DNA of 64,000 nt, taken from Eukaryota sp. TZLM1-RC (taxonomy: Eukaryota; Metamonada: BaSk clade). Of the stretch, positions 42,740 to 52,995 are shown piece after piece; within the stretch, counting starts at the first letter, position 1; every line of letters begins with the position of its first letter. The DNA is taken from positions 434,001-498,000 of the forward strand of contig JAUPSS010000008.1 in the NCBI GenBank assembly GCA_040285825.1. Direction: 5' to 3'. The position numbers and the translations under genes were made by a program. The notes under the pieces are model-generated. The model did not search any database, was not told the origin of the DNA, and saw nothing but the letters and a program-made list of their open reading frames with translations.

Positions 42740-43560
42740 AGAGGTTTTATAACAGAATGAAAATAACAAAAAGGCAAAACAAAAGATTCTAGGCTTCAGG
42801 CCAAAACAAAATCCTCCTCCTCCAAATGAAATCAAGAAAACAAAATTAAAAGAATATACCTTCAAGAGGCTCACTGCTCCTCAATGAAGAAGAGAAACTA
42901 TGAACAAAGACCAACAAAAATTCTATAAGGATGTTAAAGAATCATGGATTTATCAAAACAAAACTGTAAAGGAGCGGGAAGAAGAATTAAAACAATTTTC
43001 AAAAAAACCCTAGATCATGAAGAATTCCTAAACTACTGCAAGGCAAAAACAACTTTTCACTCCATGTTGGAGCTTTTTACTTTAATAAAGATAAGAGTCA
43101 TGAAACTAAGGAAATTCATACCCACAGAGAGGTTTGAAGCAAAATGGATGAATGAATTTGAAAATAAGTTTGGAGGTCCAGACGATAACATTGTAGTGAT
43201 GGGTGATTGGAAGCAAACCAATTTTAAGCATAAAGCACCTACAAAGAATGTTGGTTATCAAGAGCTGATGAAAAACCGTAACTTCCGTCTATTACTGGAT
43301 AATTATATAACTAGTGCTGGATGTCATGCATGTGTACGCAAGGGGAAAGAAGGTGAAAAAGTAAAGAAGTATCGATTACCTAATGGAAGACCATACAGGA
43401 GAGCAGAGACATCAACTTTGCTGAGATATGGATTGCTCACTTGCAAGATGTTTGGATGTCCATGGAATCGTAATGTCAATGCTGTTCTTAATATGATTCA
43501 TGGGGTGGTGGATGTGTAACTTAAAGGAAATGAAAGACCACCAGTTTTGAAATTGATTCA
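42740..43560 (+). pseudogene. Fanzor A' nuclease, C-terminal half
   Basis: Related to Fanzor A but clearly a different lineage. From about 42,890 the frame reads SWIYQNKTVKEREEELKQF and SMLELFTLIKIRVMKL. It then has VVMGDWKQTNFKHKAPT, aligned to GDYGKKG...KHHRPT of A. RuvC-II/zinc reads LDNYITSAGCHACV, where the displaced Glu has become Asn. RuvC-III reads WNRNVNAVLNM, again Asn for Asp (43,472). A TAA at 43,517-43,519 cuts off the conserved GNERPP tail, which is still readable just after. RuvC-I is absent. It ends about 70-110 bases upstream of the 714-aa gene. Confidence 0.75.
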
Positions 43561-43574
43561 TTTAGTCTTCATAT

Positions 43575-43626
43575 TCCACTAATCTCAACTGATTACTGCT
43601 ATTTGACATTTTTGTACTATTAGCCG
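43575..43626 (+). promoter_or_regulatory. Upstream block shared with the coiled-coil gene
   Basis: Bases just before ATG 43,627 (taatctcaac..., tttgac-ttttgt, tattagccgATGTCT) match those before ATG 49,831 over about 50 bp at roughly 80 percent. The coding sequences after the ATG differ. It is probably a core promoter or 5'-UTR element. Confidence 0.6.
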
Positions 43627-45771
43627 ATGTCTAGTCTACTCTTTAATTTAGATTCAAATGCTACAGATAAGGTAGTTGAAGTTCGTCAAACCCTAGACTC
43701 TCTATTTCAGTTCTTTACCAACGATCCAGTCGCACTTCTTTGTGAGACTTTTTCATTCTTTCACAATTCACTTCAACTTTCTAGTGATGACATTCGTAAA
43801 ATGGTAAGCTCATCACTATCCTATCTTGAAGAATGTCAGTTCAAATTGGTTATCGATTCTCACAGTGATTCCAGCACCAGCTCTACGTCTTCTTTCACAT
43901 CTTCCAAAGTTAAACAAGACATTGAAACTATCACTAAAATATGTTCTGAACCCTTTCTTTCTACCTCAGTCGATCAGCACTCCACTCATCTTTCCAAGCT
44001 ACGCAGATCTGAATATATTGCTCCTTGGCTGGAATCTTGGATCAGTAGGGTATCCCAAGAGATTCAAAACCTTAAAACTGAAGCTCCCCTCTCCTCGCTA
44101 CTTATTTACATGATTCATTTCTTCACTTCAAGCCCTCCTTTGCTTGACTACACCCTTTTGCTTCGTATTCAAGTTTTCTCTCTCGTTCGCCATATGCTGT
44201 CCCTACAAAGTCTTTCTACTGAAAATAAAGCTTTGTGTTCCTTCTTGCTTACTCTTCAACCAACCAAAGATCTTTGTTGTTCAGCATTAGCTAACACTCA
44301 GTCCTGGCTGGCTACTCAACGTTTTCACAGTTTGGTTACGTCATCAGCTCAAAAAGGAGGACCAAAACCCCCCTCTGCGGCACGTGTTTACAAAGCCTTG
44401 GACACTCTACCTTTCAGTGACCCTAGTGGATTAACTTTTGACCTTTTACTAATAAAAATTTCCAATATGGATTCTAGATCTGAAACGTTTATATTTTCCT
44501 TAAAAAGAATTAAATCTTTGTTAAACCCTAATAGCATCATTTGCGATAAGGAAAAGCGGATCAATTTTTGGATCAGTTTTTTAGAGAAGAATATAGAAGA
44601 ATTTCCCCCAAGTTATGGTTTAATTCCTGTTTTGTTGGAAGAATTTTCTAAATTTTCCCATTATTCAGAATTTTATTCTCTTTTACCAAGAATTAATTCA
44701 ATTATTAAATCAATTAAACAGAATTCTCCTCCTGTTTCAAGCAGCAACAATCAACCACTCCAAAGTTATCTTCTGTCTTCAGCTTCTTTACCTTTAACCA
44801 CCTTCACGTATTCGTCTCAACCCTCCTCACTTCCCTCTCAACGTCTACCTATCTACAACGGTGTTTCTTCTCAGATGGATGACTCTCACCCGTTTGCTAG
44901 TGTAGAGGGGGTTTGGGTTGGTTACATTGATGGTGAAGAAGGGGAAGAAATGGTATCTGAAGCAGGGGGAAGGTTTGAATTGTTTAGAAGACAATTTTCT
45001 TGGGTTGCAGTTGAGAATCAATCAAATGAGCAATCAGATCATAATGGTGACGTGTTGGCGGTCAAATACTCTGATATATCCAAATGGACGTGGAAGGAGG
45101 ATAGTGCAGAAGGTATTCTCTTTCTGGTCATTCATACTGAGAAGGAAACGTTCAAATTCTTTCCCTTTTCTCATCCAGAGATTAGACAACTTGCCCTTGC
45201 TTTGTCTGATGTTACTGAGAAGCCTGCATTTGATAGCAATCAAATCACATTAATCAATCAAAAGATTGTTGTCGACTCGGAGCGTATCGCAATTGTCCAA
45301 AAACTTGCCAATCATCCAAAATGGATAATCAACCATACAGTGGTCCTCCATAAAGTACTCGGTGATCTAATCAACCCCGTCAAACCTCTATCCTTGATGG
45401 GAGTGGAAAGAGTGTTTCATTCTTGTAGAAATAATCCTGAAGTGACAAAGGAAACATTGGCAGATCTCCGTCGAAAGTGGTCTAAAGCTAAGAGTACTGA
45501 AACCATTAGGATTAGAATTCTGTCTGTTGTGGATCGATTACTTGATCGAACAATTCTTTCCAGGGAAAACTTTTCGAATTTGTCAGAATGGCTTTCTGTC
45601 ATTGAAGAGCAGTTGGACCCATACAAGAGCCCTCAATCCTTAAGGCAAATACATATCCTCAAGACTAGGTGTAATGTATTGAAGGCACAACTGATTACTC
45701 CTCTTTCTGACCATCAGATTGAAGAAAAGTTTGAGCTACTTGATCAATATGAGGAGAGAGCTTCTTGTTAA
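43627..45771 (+). CDS. Unidentified 714-aa protein
   Basis: A single uninterrupted frame starting at ATG 43,627, with the start supported by the conserved tattagccgATGTCT context. The N-terminal two thirds look helical. A Ser-rich linker near residues 70-95 and another at about 370-420 divide it. Residues about 430-520 contain aromatic and acidic segments (GVWVGYIDGEEGEEM, RQFSWVAVE, YSDISKWTWKE, LFLVIHTEKETFKFF) with alternating hydrophobics, suggesting a beta-rich, PH-like or RanBD-like domain; this is only a guess. The C-terminal 170 residues are helical and charged (ETLADLRRKWSKAKS). No membrane segment and no known catalytic motif. Length, uniform codon use and lack of defects argue for a functional gene. 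Confidence 0.75.
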   Translation: MSSLLFNLDSNATDKVVEVRQTLDSLFQFFTNDPVALLCETFSFFHNSLQLSSDDIRKMVSSSLSYLEECQFKLVIDSHSDSSTSSTSSFTSSKVKQDIETITKICSEPFLSTSVDQHSTHLSKLRRSEYIAPWLESWISRVSQEIQNLKTEAPLSSLLIYMIHFFTSSPPLLDYTLLLRIQVFSLVRHMLSLQSLSTENKALCSFLLTLQPTKDLCCSALANTQSWLATQRFHSLVTSSAQKGGPKPPSAARVYKALDTLPFSDPSGLTFDLLLIKISNMDSRSETFIFSLKRIKSLLNPNSIICDKEKRINFWISFLEKNIEEFPPSYGLIPVLLEEFSKFSHYSEFYSLLPRINSIIKSIKQNSPPVSSSNNQPLQSYLLSSASLPLTTFTYSSQPSSLPSQRLPIYNGVSSQMDDSHPFASVEGVWVGYIDGEEGEEMVSEAGGRFELFRRQFSWVAVENQSNEQSDHNGDVLAVKYSDISKWTWKEDSAEGILFLVIHTEKETFKFFPFSHPEIRQLALALSDVTEKPAFDSNQITLINQKIVVDSERIAIVQKLANHPKWIINHTVVLHKVLGDLINPVKPLSLMGVERVFHSCRNNPEVTKETLADLRRKWSKAKSTETIRIRILSVVDRLLDRTILSRENFSNLSEWLSVIEEQLDPYKSPQSLRQIHILKTRCNVLKAQLITPLSDHQIEEKFELLDQYEERASC

Positions 45772-46139
45772 TAGCTGTGTCAATTCTTGGTGTTTTTCAA
45801 CACTTTTTTTTCAATTTATTTTTATTTAATTGTAACCCATTTTTTCCTCATTGTTTTTACAATGTTATAATATTTACTCAAAATTGGTTAGTTGAAATGT
45901 AAATTAATCAATAGTTTTAGTTATTAATAATAAATTATTAATACTTTCTTCGTAAATGCAATTGAATATGATCTATATCATTGAAATATGAATCGAAACA
46001 GAGTCTTATTATGGTAAATTTAAAATGTTTCTGTACATCCAATTTCATCACTGGTCAATTTTTATGGAAATAATATTCAAATAATTGTTCGGAGATTTCA
46101 TCATTATTGCCTGAGAGTAATTTGTATTAAACTTACACA
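45772..46139. other. AT-rich spacer after the 714-aa gene
   Basis: T-rich run at 45,805-45,835 just past the stop, then AT-rich DNA. Nothing assignable. Confidence 0.5.
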
Positions 46140-46519
46140 CTTGACAAAATAAAAAACGTGAATGGACCCGAAAGCGACGTCAGGTCATTGTGAAAACGGC
46201 AAAAGCTGAACTGATTCATTCTTTCAGTGCTAATTTTCGTAGAAATTTTGGGATAGTCATACATGAACAACTAGTGTTTATTGATGAACTTAGTTTCAGA
46301 GTAGAACATTTACACCGAAGGTATGGCAGGTCACCTAAAGGGACCCCTGTGAGTGAAGAAAGACCTCAGTTCAAAGAAAGGCAAATAAGCTTTGTTATCG
46401 TTATTTTTGTGAGGGGATTTTTTGCATGCTGCTTACGCCACAGACATTTCAACAGAATTGCTTTCACTGAATTTCAGTACTCCCGAGGGTGTATAGTATC
46501 CCACCTGATTCACCTCTAA
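46140..46519 (+). mobile_element. IS630/Tc1-mariner-like transposase fragment
   Basis: The plus-strand frame reads EWTRKRRQ, then LVFIDELSF and RRYGRSPKGTPV. This is the signature of DDE transposases of the IS630/Tc1-mariner type: first catalytic Asp in FIDE, followed by RRYGRAPKG. The second and third acidic residues are missing. A stub of a DNA transposon. Confidence 0.6.
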
Positions 46520-47337
46520 TTCACCTTCCAACATGGAATCCTTTTCAACTCCTCTATTTACATATACACCTCTTTGTACTTTTGATGAATCAAACTTAGA
46601 CCTGCAACATCATGTCACCCCCCCCCCATCAAAAGCAGTGAACCAGCCAGTAGCTACCCCACTCCGAAGTGTCCCTGGTCTCTTCCACTGAATGCATGAC
46701 TCTTCATGCGGGATATGTTGAACATCTTCAGCAATTCTCCGTTTCTGTCATGAAACACAATATCAAGAACATTAAGCCATTGTCTGAGGTTATTGTGAAC
46801 CATTGGTTTTCATCAACAAGCGCCTGAACCAATGAAGCAATTTACGTTATTCAGGATCTATATAAAACCGACGAACTACAATGATTCTTACAAACCGTAA
46901 ATATTATTGACCATAATATCGATGCTGTTGATACATTTCATTGTGCTGATAGTATTTGTTGCATAAAATAAGTACAGATTTGTTTATTAAAAACATACAT
47001 ATCACATATCAAAACCTTTGGGAAAAGATTGAACAAGTGTCAACATTCAACAGAGTCTCATGATAGGGGAATGTGGCCTTACATTAATTTTGATCAGATG
47101 TGAATCAGAGGTGACTGGAATGGGAATGGGAATGGTGATTCACCAAACTTGCAATTCACAAAGGGATTCTGAGGAGGATTATTACTATACAAGTATAAAG
47201 TATAAGTATTCAACCAAACAGACAACCACAGGAAGGTCAATGGTGCGGAATTGAGCGCTGAACAAATGAAGAAGAAGGGTGGGAAACTTCGGTCACAGTT
47301 CACAAGTCCGTGTCAAGAAAAGAAATAGGGTAAAGAG
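46520..47337. other. Spacer left of the inverted repeat
   Basis: Has a C8 tract near 46,620 and a ggaatgggaatgggaatgg microsatellite at about 47,113-47,132. That microsatellite, with tgattcaccaaa after it, resembles the upstream region of the RIIa gene. No gene assigned. Confidence 0.45.
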
Positions 47338-47537
47338 TACTGTGAATTTCACTTATCATGCATTCCCCTGTGAAATTCTCTCCTGTTTTCAACTTTCTCA
47401 ATTTCTACTCACAGGGTGTAAGAGACATGTAGCATCATTTGACAAAGACAATCATGATCTTCATCAATGGGCTACCTCACTTAAATACACCTACTGCATT
47501 CACAGAACAAAGCCTCGCGACTTGATGTATCTAAGTG

Positions 47538-47571
47538 GATCTACCAAATGCTACTAAGGTATTTGTAGATC
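47538..47571 (-). other. Stem-loop downstream of Fanzor B (left arm)
   Basis: GATCTAC(C)AAAT pairs with ATTTGTAGATC, an 11-bp stem with a one-base bulge and a short loop. It lies just past the end of the Fanzor B coding sequence. Same structure as 62,773-62,806. Confidence 0.5.
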
Positions 47572-47673
47572 GGTCTCAAAAGTTTTTGTTTCTGTATGCT
47601 CACGTTCCCTATTCATCTCCTCAGCAGAGCATCTGGGCAAATGTATCTTTCCGGCCACAATTCCGCTTTCTTC

Positions 47674-49574
47674 TTAATTTGAATATTTTTTTGCAGCGGA
47701 AATATCTCTGTCATATACTATTTGACACTCAGTACAAATACGCATCTGCCATGAGCCTGCTTGAATATTCTCGGCCATGCAACAACTTGACATTTTGCTT
47801 GTATTAAATTCACTGGTTGACAAGTGCTTCACGTCCTTTTGATAACACAACCATTTTCTGAAAGCCCTTGCTGATCCATATCGATTGACTTTTTCGGCAA
47901 TGAGAAGGGAAATTAGCAGAACCCACAGCAAGATAGAGTTTTTCAGGATGTCCAGCCAGACTTTGAAATTTGTTGAGACTCTCTCTGAACCGTCTCTCTT
48001 TTCGTCTGCGGTTAACAAATTTAATTATTTTCCATTTCTGGCGATTACTTTCCAAATACACTTTCCTCCTGACCAAATTCCAATGGTTCAAATATTGGTT
48101 GAAATTTTTGAACGGAATATTGGTTGGGAGAGTGTTTACTGGGTGAATTTTTTGTCATGTATCTTCTGCCAGTTGGACAAGGGATAACTCCACATTGATT
48201 ATCATTTAAGAAGTAACCACATAATCTTGATTGGCCAAGATCAACGCCGATAAGGGGCCTTTCAGGTAAAATTTCGACTGGATGTCTACGTCTTCGACGG
48301 GGCATTTTTTTAGTACCCTTCAACTGTGTTTCTCTGGTTTTGTTGGCATTAGGGTCACTTTTCATTTCATTTTTGATCTTCTTTTTCTTTTTCGGTGGTT
48401 CATCCAGCTCATCTGTGTTTTTCTGAGTCATTATTTTTTACCTTCAAAGGTCAAAAGCAGTTCATTACCATTAGTTTTCAATAAAATTTTGTTAAATCTA
48501 TTTTTCAAACTTTTTTCTGTTGATATTGAATTTTTGGTAAGGACATTGTTTGAATACTCGTTTCAGACATGTATTTTTGATAAACTTTGTTTTGGAAGAT
48601 GATCCTTCAATAATTGGAAATTTTTTTCACAGAGTGGAAAATTTGTGAAGGTACCTCAATAAATTTAGAACCTTTATGAGAAGCTAAAGGTATTATTCTA
48701 AATTTCTTCCAGCAATGCATATGAGAAAAGAAAGTGAGTAAGTATTGTGAAATTTTAAGATTGAAGAGAAAAAGCTCACTAATTTCCTTTGATGAAAAAG
48801 TGATTTTATCATGTGAGGACAGTAGGGAGGCAGTGGTAGGAAATCTTTGAAAGAGATTCAAGATAAACCTACATGCATTCAATAAAAAAAATCTTTCTCT
48901 TGAATTATTCAAATTGAAATTGATGAGGTATTCAAGAACAGAATCAACTACTACTTCCTCGGGTTGGGCTAGTAGTTCATCTGGCAAAAGTGAAAGAATA
49001 TTATTTGCAAAGACATTTGTTTTATTCAGGGCTCTACAATGAGCACGAATAAAGTTTTTTGTCCAGGATTGACAAATTTTGGGTAAACATGTCTTAACGT
49101 TGGAGGCCAATTGACGAGCACGACAGGCAAGATAAGAAGAAAGCCCTTTTCTATTGATAAAATTACAGTTCTGGGACTGCAGCCAATCATTGAGGAAAAG
49201 ATGGAATGAATTTCTGTAAGGCACTAAAGAATTTTCCCACACAGAAACAAGAGACCTGTCTTGTGGGCATTCAGGAAGAAATCCATTGTAAAGATATGGA
49301 GTAATTGGCGTTGGCCTTTAGATGTGGAAGGCTTTGGAAAAGAACCAGTGGTGATGACGGTCATAAACAGATACCATACATCCTGTTCCACTAAACCTCT
49401 TGATGCCAACGGAAAATTTAGAAGAAAAGATTGAAGTAATAAAGACGCTTCATGACAAATCTCGGTGACCACAGGAAGGTCAGTCCGAATTTGTTGCACC
49501 GCTACGAGGGTCAGCAGCGAGTTAAGTGCACAAGACCGAGTGAATACACGTGATACAGAGGGGGTGTCTGACAT
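47674..49574 (-). pseudogene. Fanzor B nuclease, left-arm copy
   Basis: Starts at MSDTPSVSRVF (49,574). Frameshifts lie near 49,297, 48,615, 48,065 and 47,910. The catalytic segments are still legible: IGVDLGQSRLCGY (RuvC-I Asp), LAVGSANFPSH, STSEFNTSKMSSCC (displaced Glu), ICTECQIVYDRDISAAK (finger and RuvC-III Asp). A basic cluster (PPKKKKK, then MPRRRRRHP) sits just before RuvC-I and may act as a nuclear localisation signal. At two places where the right-arm copy is frameshifted (61,290 and 61,575), this copy is in frame, so the ancestral gene was intact there. Confidence 0.75.
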
Positions 49575-49830
49575 GTAGTGAGAATAAAGAGCTCATCTAT
49601 CAAATTTTACACTTGTCACCCATTTTCGACTTCTGGTTGCCTATTCTGGGAGGTTTTTAACCCTCAACTTGGTTTTGGGAGGTTTTCACTATTCCCACAC
49701 TTTTCCCTCACTTTCCATTTACTTTGTAAGAATTCTCCAACTGAGTAGTTCAGCATCTCAGTTCATTTTATCCACGTCCTCCATTAATCTCAACAGGTTA
49801 CCACTGTTTGACGTTTTGTGTTATTAGCCG
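49575..49830. promoter_or_regulatory. Divergent promoter between Fanzor B and the coiled-coil gene (left arm)
   Basis: A 256-bp spacer between opposed start codons. The Fanzor side shares about 130 bp with the scrap at 41 kb. The other side shares about 50 bp with the 714-aa gene's upstream block. Conserved short motifs include ttattctcac before ATG and tattagccg before ATG. Confidence 0.6.
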
Positions 49831-50718
49831 ATGTCTAAACTCAATTCTTTACAAACCAAGGTGATTCAGCTTAAACACACAATCACTACTTATCAAAACT
49901 ACTGCAAATCACATAATCTTCCTCTTCCACAAGTAAGTGATGTATTTTTCGCTCCAGACACACTCCAGAAGGTTTCAAATGCGTTCTCGCTTCGTTCTGA
50001 TCTCAATGACCTTCGCCATGATATCAATGCAGAACTTACCTCAATTGAATCTCAACTACAGTCCTCTCTTTCCCTTACTCTGTCGTCTCTACACTCTCAT
50101 GATGCGCACATATCACAACTTAACCAAGAAATGAGCAGTGTTCAATCACTAAACCAGCAACTTGAGTGTGAAGTATCTAAATTAAATGAAACTACTCAAT
50201 CTCAGTGTCTGCAGCTTTCCGAACTTGAAAATGATTTGATTGAAAAGGAAAGGTTAATAACTGAGCTGAAAAGCAATCACGATGGCAAGGCGGTCAACCA
50301 ACAGTTAGAGTTGGTTAATTTACAATCGCAAGTTTCTGATCACCAATCAACAATGTCTAAACTGGAAACTGAAATTTCAAAGTTAAGATTCCGAAATTCC
50401 CAGTTAATGTCTGAAATTAATGAAAAGGATTTGGAATTAACTAATCAAGTGGCTGAAAATAATATTTTAGAAACTGAATTTCAACAAATTCAAAAGGAAG
50501 CGCAAAATTACAAAAGTCAGTTGAATTCAGCAGAAACACGTGTCACTGAGCTGTTCTCTGAGCTGACAAGTGTCAAGTCTCAGCTGACAAATATTTGTAG
50601 TTCAAAGGACGCGGAATGGATTGAAAAACTTGAAAATTATAAAGATGAGTGGAAGAAGAGCTCAGAAAAGGATCAGTTATTACTGAAGAGACAATTAGAA
50701 TCAACAGAAAAGAATTAG
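49831..50718 (+). CDS. Coiled-coil protein, 295 aa, intact copy
   Basis: ATG 49,831 sits in a tattagccgATGTCT context. Almost the whole protein is predicted coiled coil with heptad-like Leu/Ile spacing (LNSLQTKVIQLKHTI, LNQEMSSVQSLNQQL, LELVNLQSQVSDHQS, ETEISKLRFRNSQL). Gln, Glu and Ser are abundant. No other domain is seen. It ends (TAG 50,716-50,718) right at a LINE-II scrap, so the original C-terminus may be missing. It is divergent from Fanzor B. A structural or motor-adaptor role is possible but not shown. Confidence 0.7.
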   Translation: MSKLNSLQTKVIQLKHTITTYQNYCKSHNLPLPQVSDVFFAPDTLQKVSNAFSLRSDLNDLRHDINAELTSIESQLQSSLSLTLSSLHSHDAHISQLNQEMSSVQSLNQQLECEVSKLNETTQSQCLQLSELENDLIEKERLITELKSNHDGKAVNQQLELVNLQSQVSDHQSTMSKLETEISKLRFRNSQLMSEINEKDLELTNQVAENNILETEFQQIQKEAQNYKSQLNSAETRVTELFSELTSVKSQLTNICSSKDAEWIEKLENYKDEWKKSSEKDQLLLKRQLESTEKN

Positions 50719-50870
50719 AATCAACTCAGCCTTGTCTAAGTGGCCATTAGAACTAACTAAGACATCTTCACAGTAAATTGAAGCAAAAGAATCAACAGTA
50801 GTAAAGTCAACAACAACCTGAGAAGAATCCACCAAAGGAGCAATTGGATAACCACAACCACTACTTTTTA
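50717..50870 (-). mobile_element. LINE-II endonuclease scrap (left arm)
   Basis: The minus-strand peptide APLVDSSQVVVDFTTVD, then SIYCEDVLVSSNGHLDKAE, matches LINE-II at 20,550-20,660. Present in both arms, so it predates the inversion-duplication. Confidence 0.75.
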
Positions 50871-51184
50871 TTACTATTACTTTTTTGTTCGGTGGTACGA
50901 TGGTGCGTTTGGTATAACATTGTTTTTGTTTGGTGCGCACTCAATTATAGCGACATTAGTTTTAAACAATTTGTATTGTCCAATAAAACTTTTGACAGAT
51001 TTGTTTTTTCCAATAAAAGAATAAAAATAGAACACCAATCCTTCCTTAAGTTGAAGTAAATTGACATCAGAAAAAAAATGATCGGTGTTAAACGGCATGG
51101 ATTTTGAGAATTGGGAATGGGGTGGGAATGGGAATGGGAATGGCAATTCACCAATTTTGCAAAATACTGTAAGATTTGCTTTCC

Positions 51185-51538
51185 ATGGTTGCCAAAGATC
51201 TTGCACTGCTGCTGATATCTCCAACCACAACCACTACAATCAGGTCTTATTTTTCAAATTTGACTCCCGAACAGTATTTATCATATTATGGGATACCAGA
51301 ACTTCTCACAGAAGGTGCCACAGAGGCACTACTTAAACGACCTTCCCCAGTACTGCCGTCCTTAGCTTCCTTTTTCAACACATCCACTGATTATCGTGAC
51401 ACCTTGGACACGGGAATTCCTTCAGGCATGACTACTAGAGGAAGATACTTGCGTACTATTTTTAGCAAGTTTTCTCTTGAGAAACGACAGTATTCCCTTT
51501 TTGCTACAGACTGGACCCAACCTCAAGCCGCATGCTGA
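51185..51538 (+). pseudogene. RIIa-domain gene, truncated by the duplicated block
   Basis: Identical in start and domain to the intact gene at 59,154-58,456, including PEQYLSYYGIPELL. At 51,521 it runs into gypsy pol sequence and stops 17 bases later, losing about half of its 232 codons. Confidence 0.85.
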
Positions 51539-52201
51539 TGGGATTGACTGTCCTCCTATGGAGATCAACTTTCATGATGAAAGTATTCGAGTGAGACGAC
51601 CCCCTCACAGATTAAACCCCGAGAAGCAGAAAGTCGCCGAACAGATCTTCGATGAACTCGTCGAGTCTGGATTTGCTGTACCATCGAACCATAAGTTCAG
51701 TTCTCCAGTATGTCTTGTGGTATAGCCTGATCATCGTAAACCTCGCCGTACTGGTGATTACAGCGGCAAATACGGAGTCAACGCCAACACTGTTCCTGCT
51801 TAACCTAATCTCCCTAGAATCTCCGATGTTCTAGTCTTCCTTTCGGAAGCTAATTTCATCAATACCCTTGACCTCCCCAAAGCCTTTTGGCAACTAAAAA
51901 TTGCAGAAAAGGACTAGGAGAAGACTGCCTTAAGCATTTCTGGCAAAAGTATCATGTTTAAACGTGCTGCTTTTGGCCTCAAGAACGTTCCTGCAGTTTT
52001 TCAGAACGTTATGGCAGACATCTTCTCCGGAGACGGTGTATTCATCTATATAGATGACATCATTATAGTAGGTAGAACTTTCAACGAGTTCCTCGGACGT
52101 CTAAGATGTGTCTTCGAGCAGGCTCGAACCCGTAGAGTTAGCCATGGACTGCCCAAGTGCCATTTTGTGTACTCGAGACACCCAATAAAGATCCTTGGTA
52201 G
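51521..52201 (+). pseudogene. gypsy RT fragment in the duplicated block
   Basis: Shares the TAG after SPVCLVV (51,723) and the later TAG (near 51,915) with the copy at 1,663-2,343. YIDD near 52,050 is readable. Confidence 0.9.
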
Positions 52202-52960
52202 CAGATTCTTCATTTTTGGACAAAAAAATTTCTGATCCAGAATTTTTAGAAAATCACGATGAAAACAAAGTTTGTTCAAAAACGAAGCCACGCTCCTATA
52301 GATGCTCAAAGTGTCGACAACAAGGACATAATCCTCGAACATGCCCCAATGTTGGAAAAAATGATGTGACAAATTCTGAAACAAAATGTAAAAGACAATT
52401 TATTAGAAGAAAAGAGTCTAAGGTAGAACCAATAAATGATTCTCCACAAGTTGTTGCAAAACCAGTTAACAATCGATTCAAGTACAAAACTTGCAACAAT
52501 TGTGAAAATTTCTTTTAGAAAAAATGCAAAAGGAAAAACGGCTGATCGATGCTTGAAATGCCGCATAGTTGATAACTACCATCCTTCCATAAAAATACCT
52601 CAAGAAATTCATCCGTCAAAATGCAATGAATTTGCTTTCGTTTTTAAAAGATTTTTGGATCAATTATGTAAAGGAAAGTATGCTATCAATATTCTTTGGG
52701 AATTTTTTGGTTCTTTAGAAATGGTTTAAAAATGGTTTAAGAAAAAACAATGAAAAGATTTGATATTTATTTATGGCGTTCTCGGATTCAATTTGCCATT
52801 ATTAATAGATTACCTCGGTTTTTCAATCGAATAAGTGATGCTTTAGCTAGACAGCAAGCAGATCAAGATGTTGTAGAGGAAATCTTGGTTCAATGATAGT
52901 CGTCCCATTAGTTATGAGTTAATTTAATTAAGTGTGCAAATTCAATAAATACAAATATAA
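52202..52960 (+). mobile_element. LINE-I copy 6 (internally deleted; duplicate of copy 1)
   Basis: CCHC knuckle CSKCRQQGHNPRTC, four-cysteine finger region with a frameshift near 52,510, then the same jump to the 3' end as copy 1. Confidence 0.8.
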
Positions 52961-52995
52961 ATCCATTTATCATTCTGTGGTTTTCATTTGAAATG

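Larger units (their letters stand above)
47338..51521 (+). repeat. Left arm of a 4.19-kb inverted repeat
   Basis: Reverse complement of 58,818-63,006. Arms match from tactgtgaatttc at the outer end to ggacccaac at the inner end. They differ by scattered substitutions, homopolymer lengths and one 6-bp microsatellite unit. Contains Fanzor B (minus), a divergent promoter, the coiled-coil gene (plus), a LINE-II scrap and the 5' part of the RIIa gene. Confidence 0.92.

Noticed and set aside
51100-51260. Spliced upstream exon for the RIIa gene (donor GTAAGA after caaaatact)
   Set aside because: The splice options tried do not bring the upstream ATG into frame with the RIIa domain.
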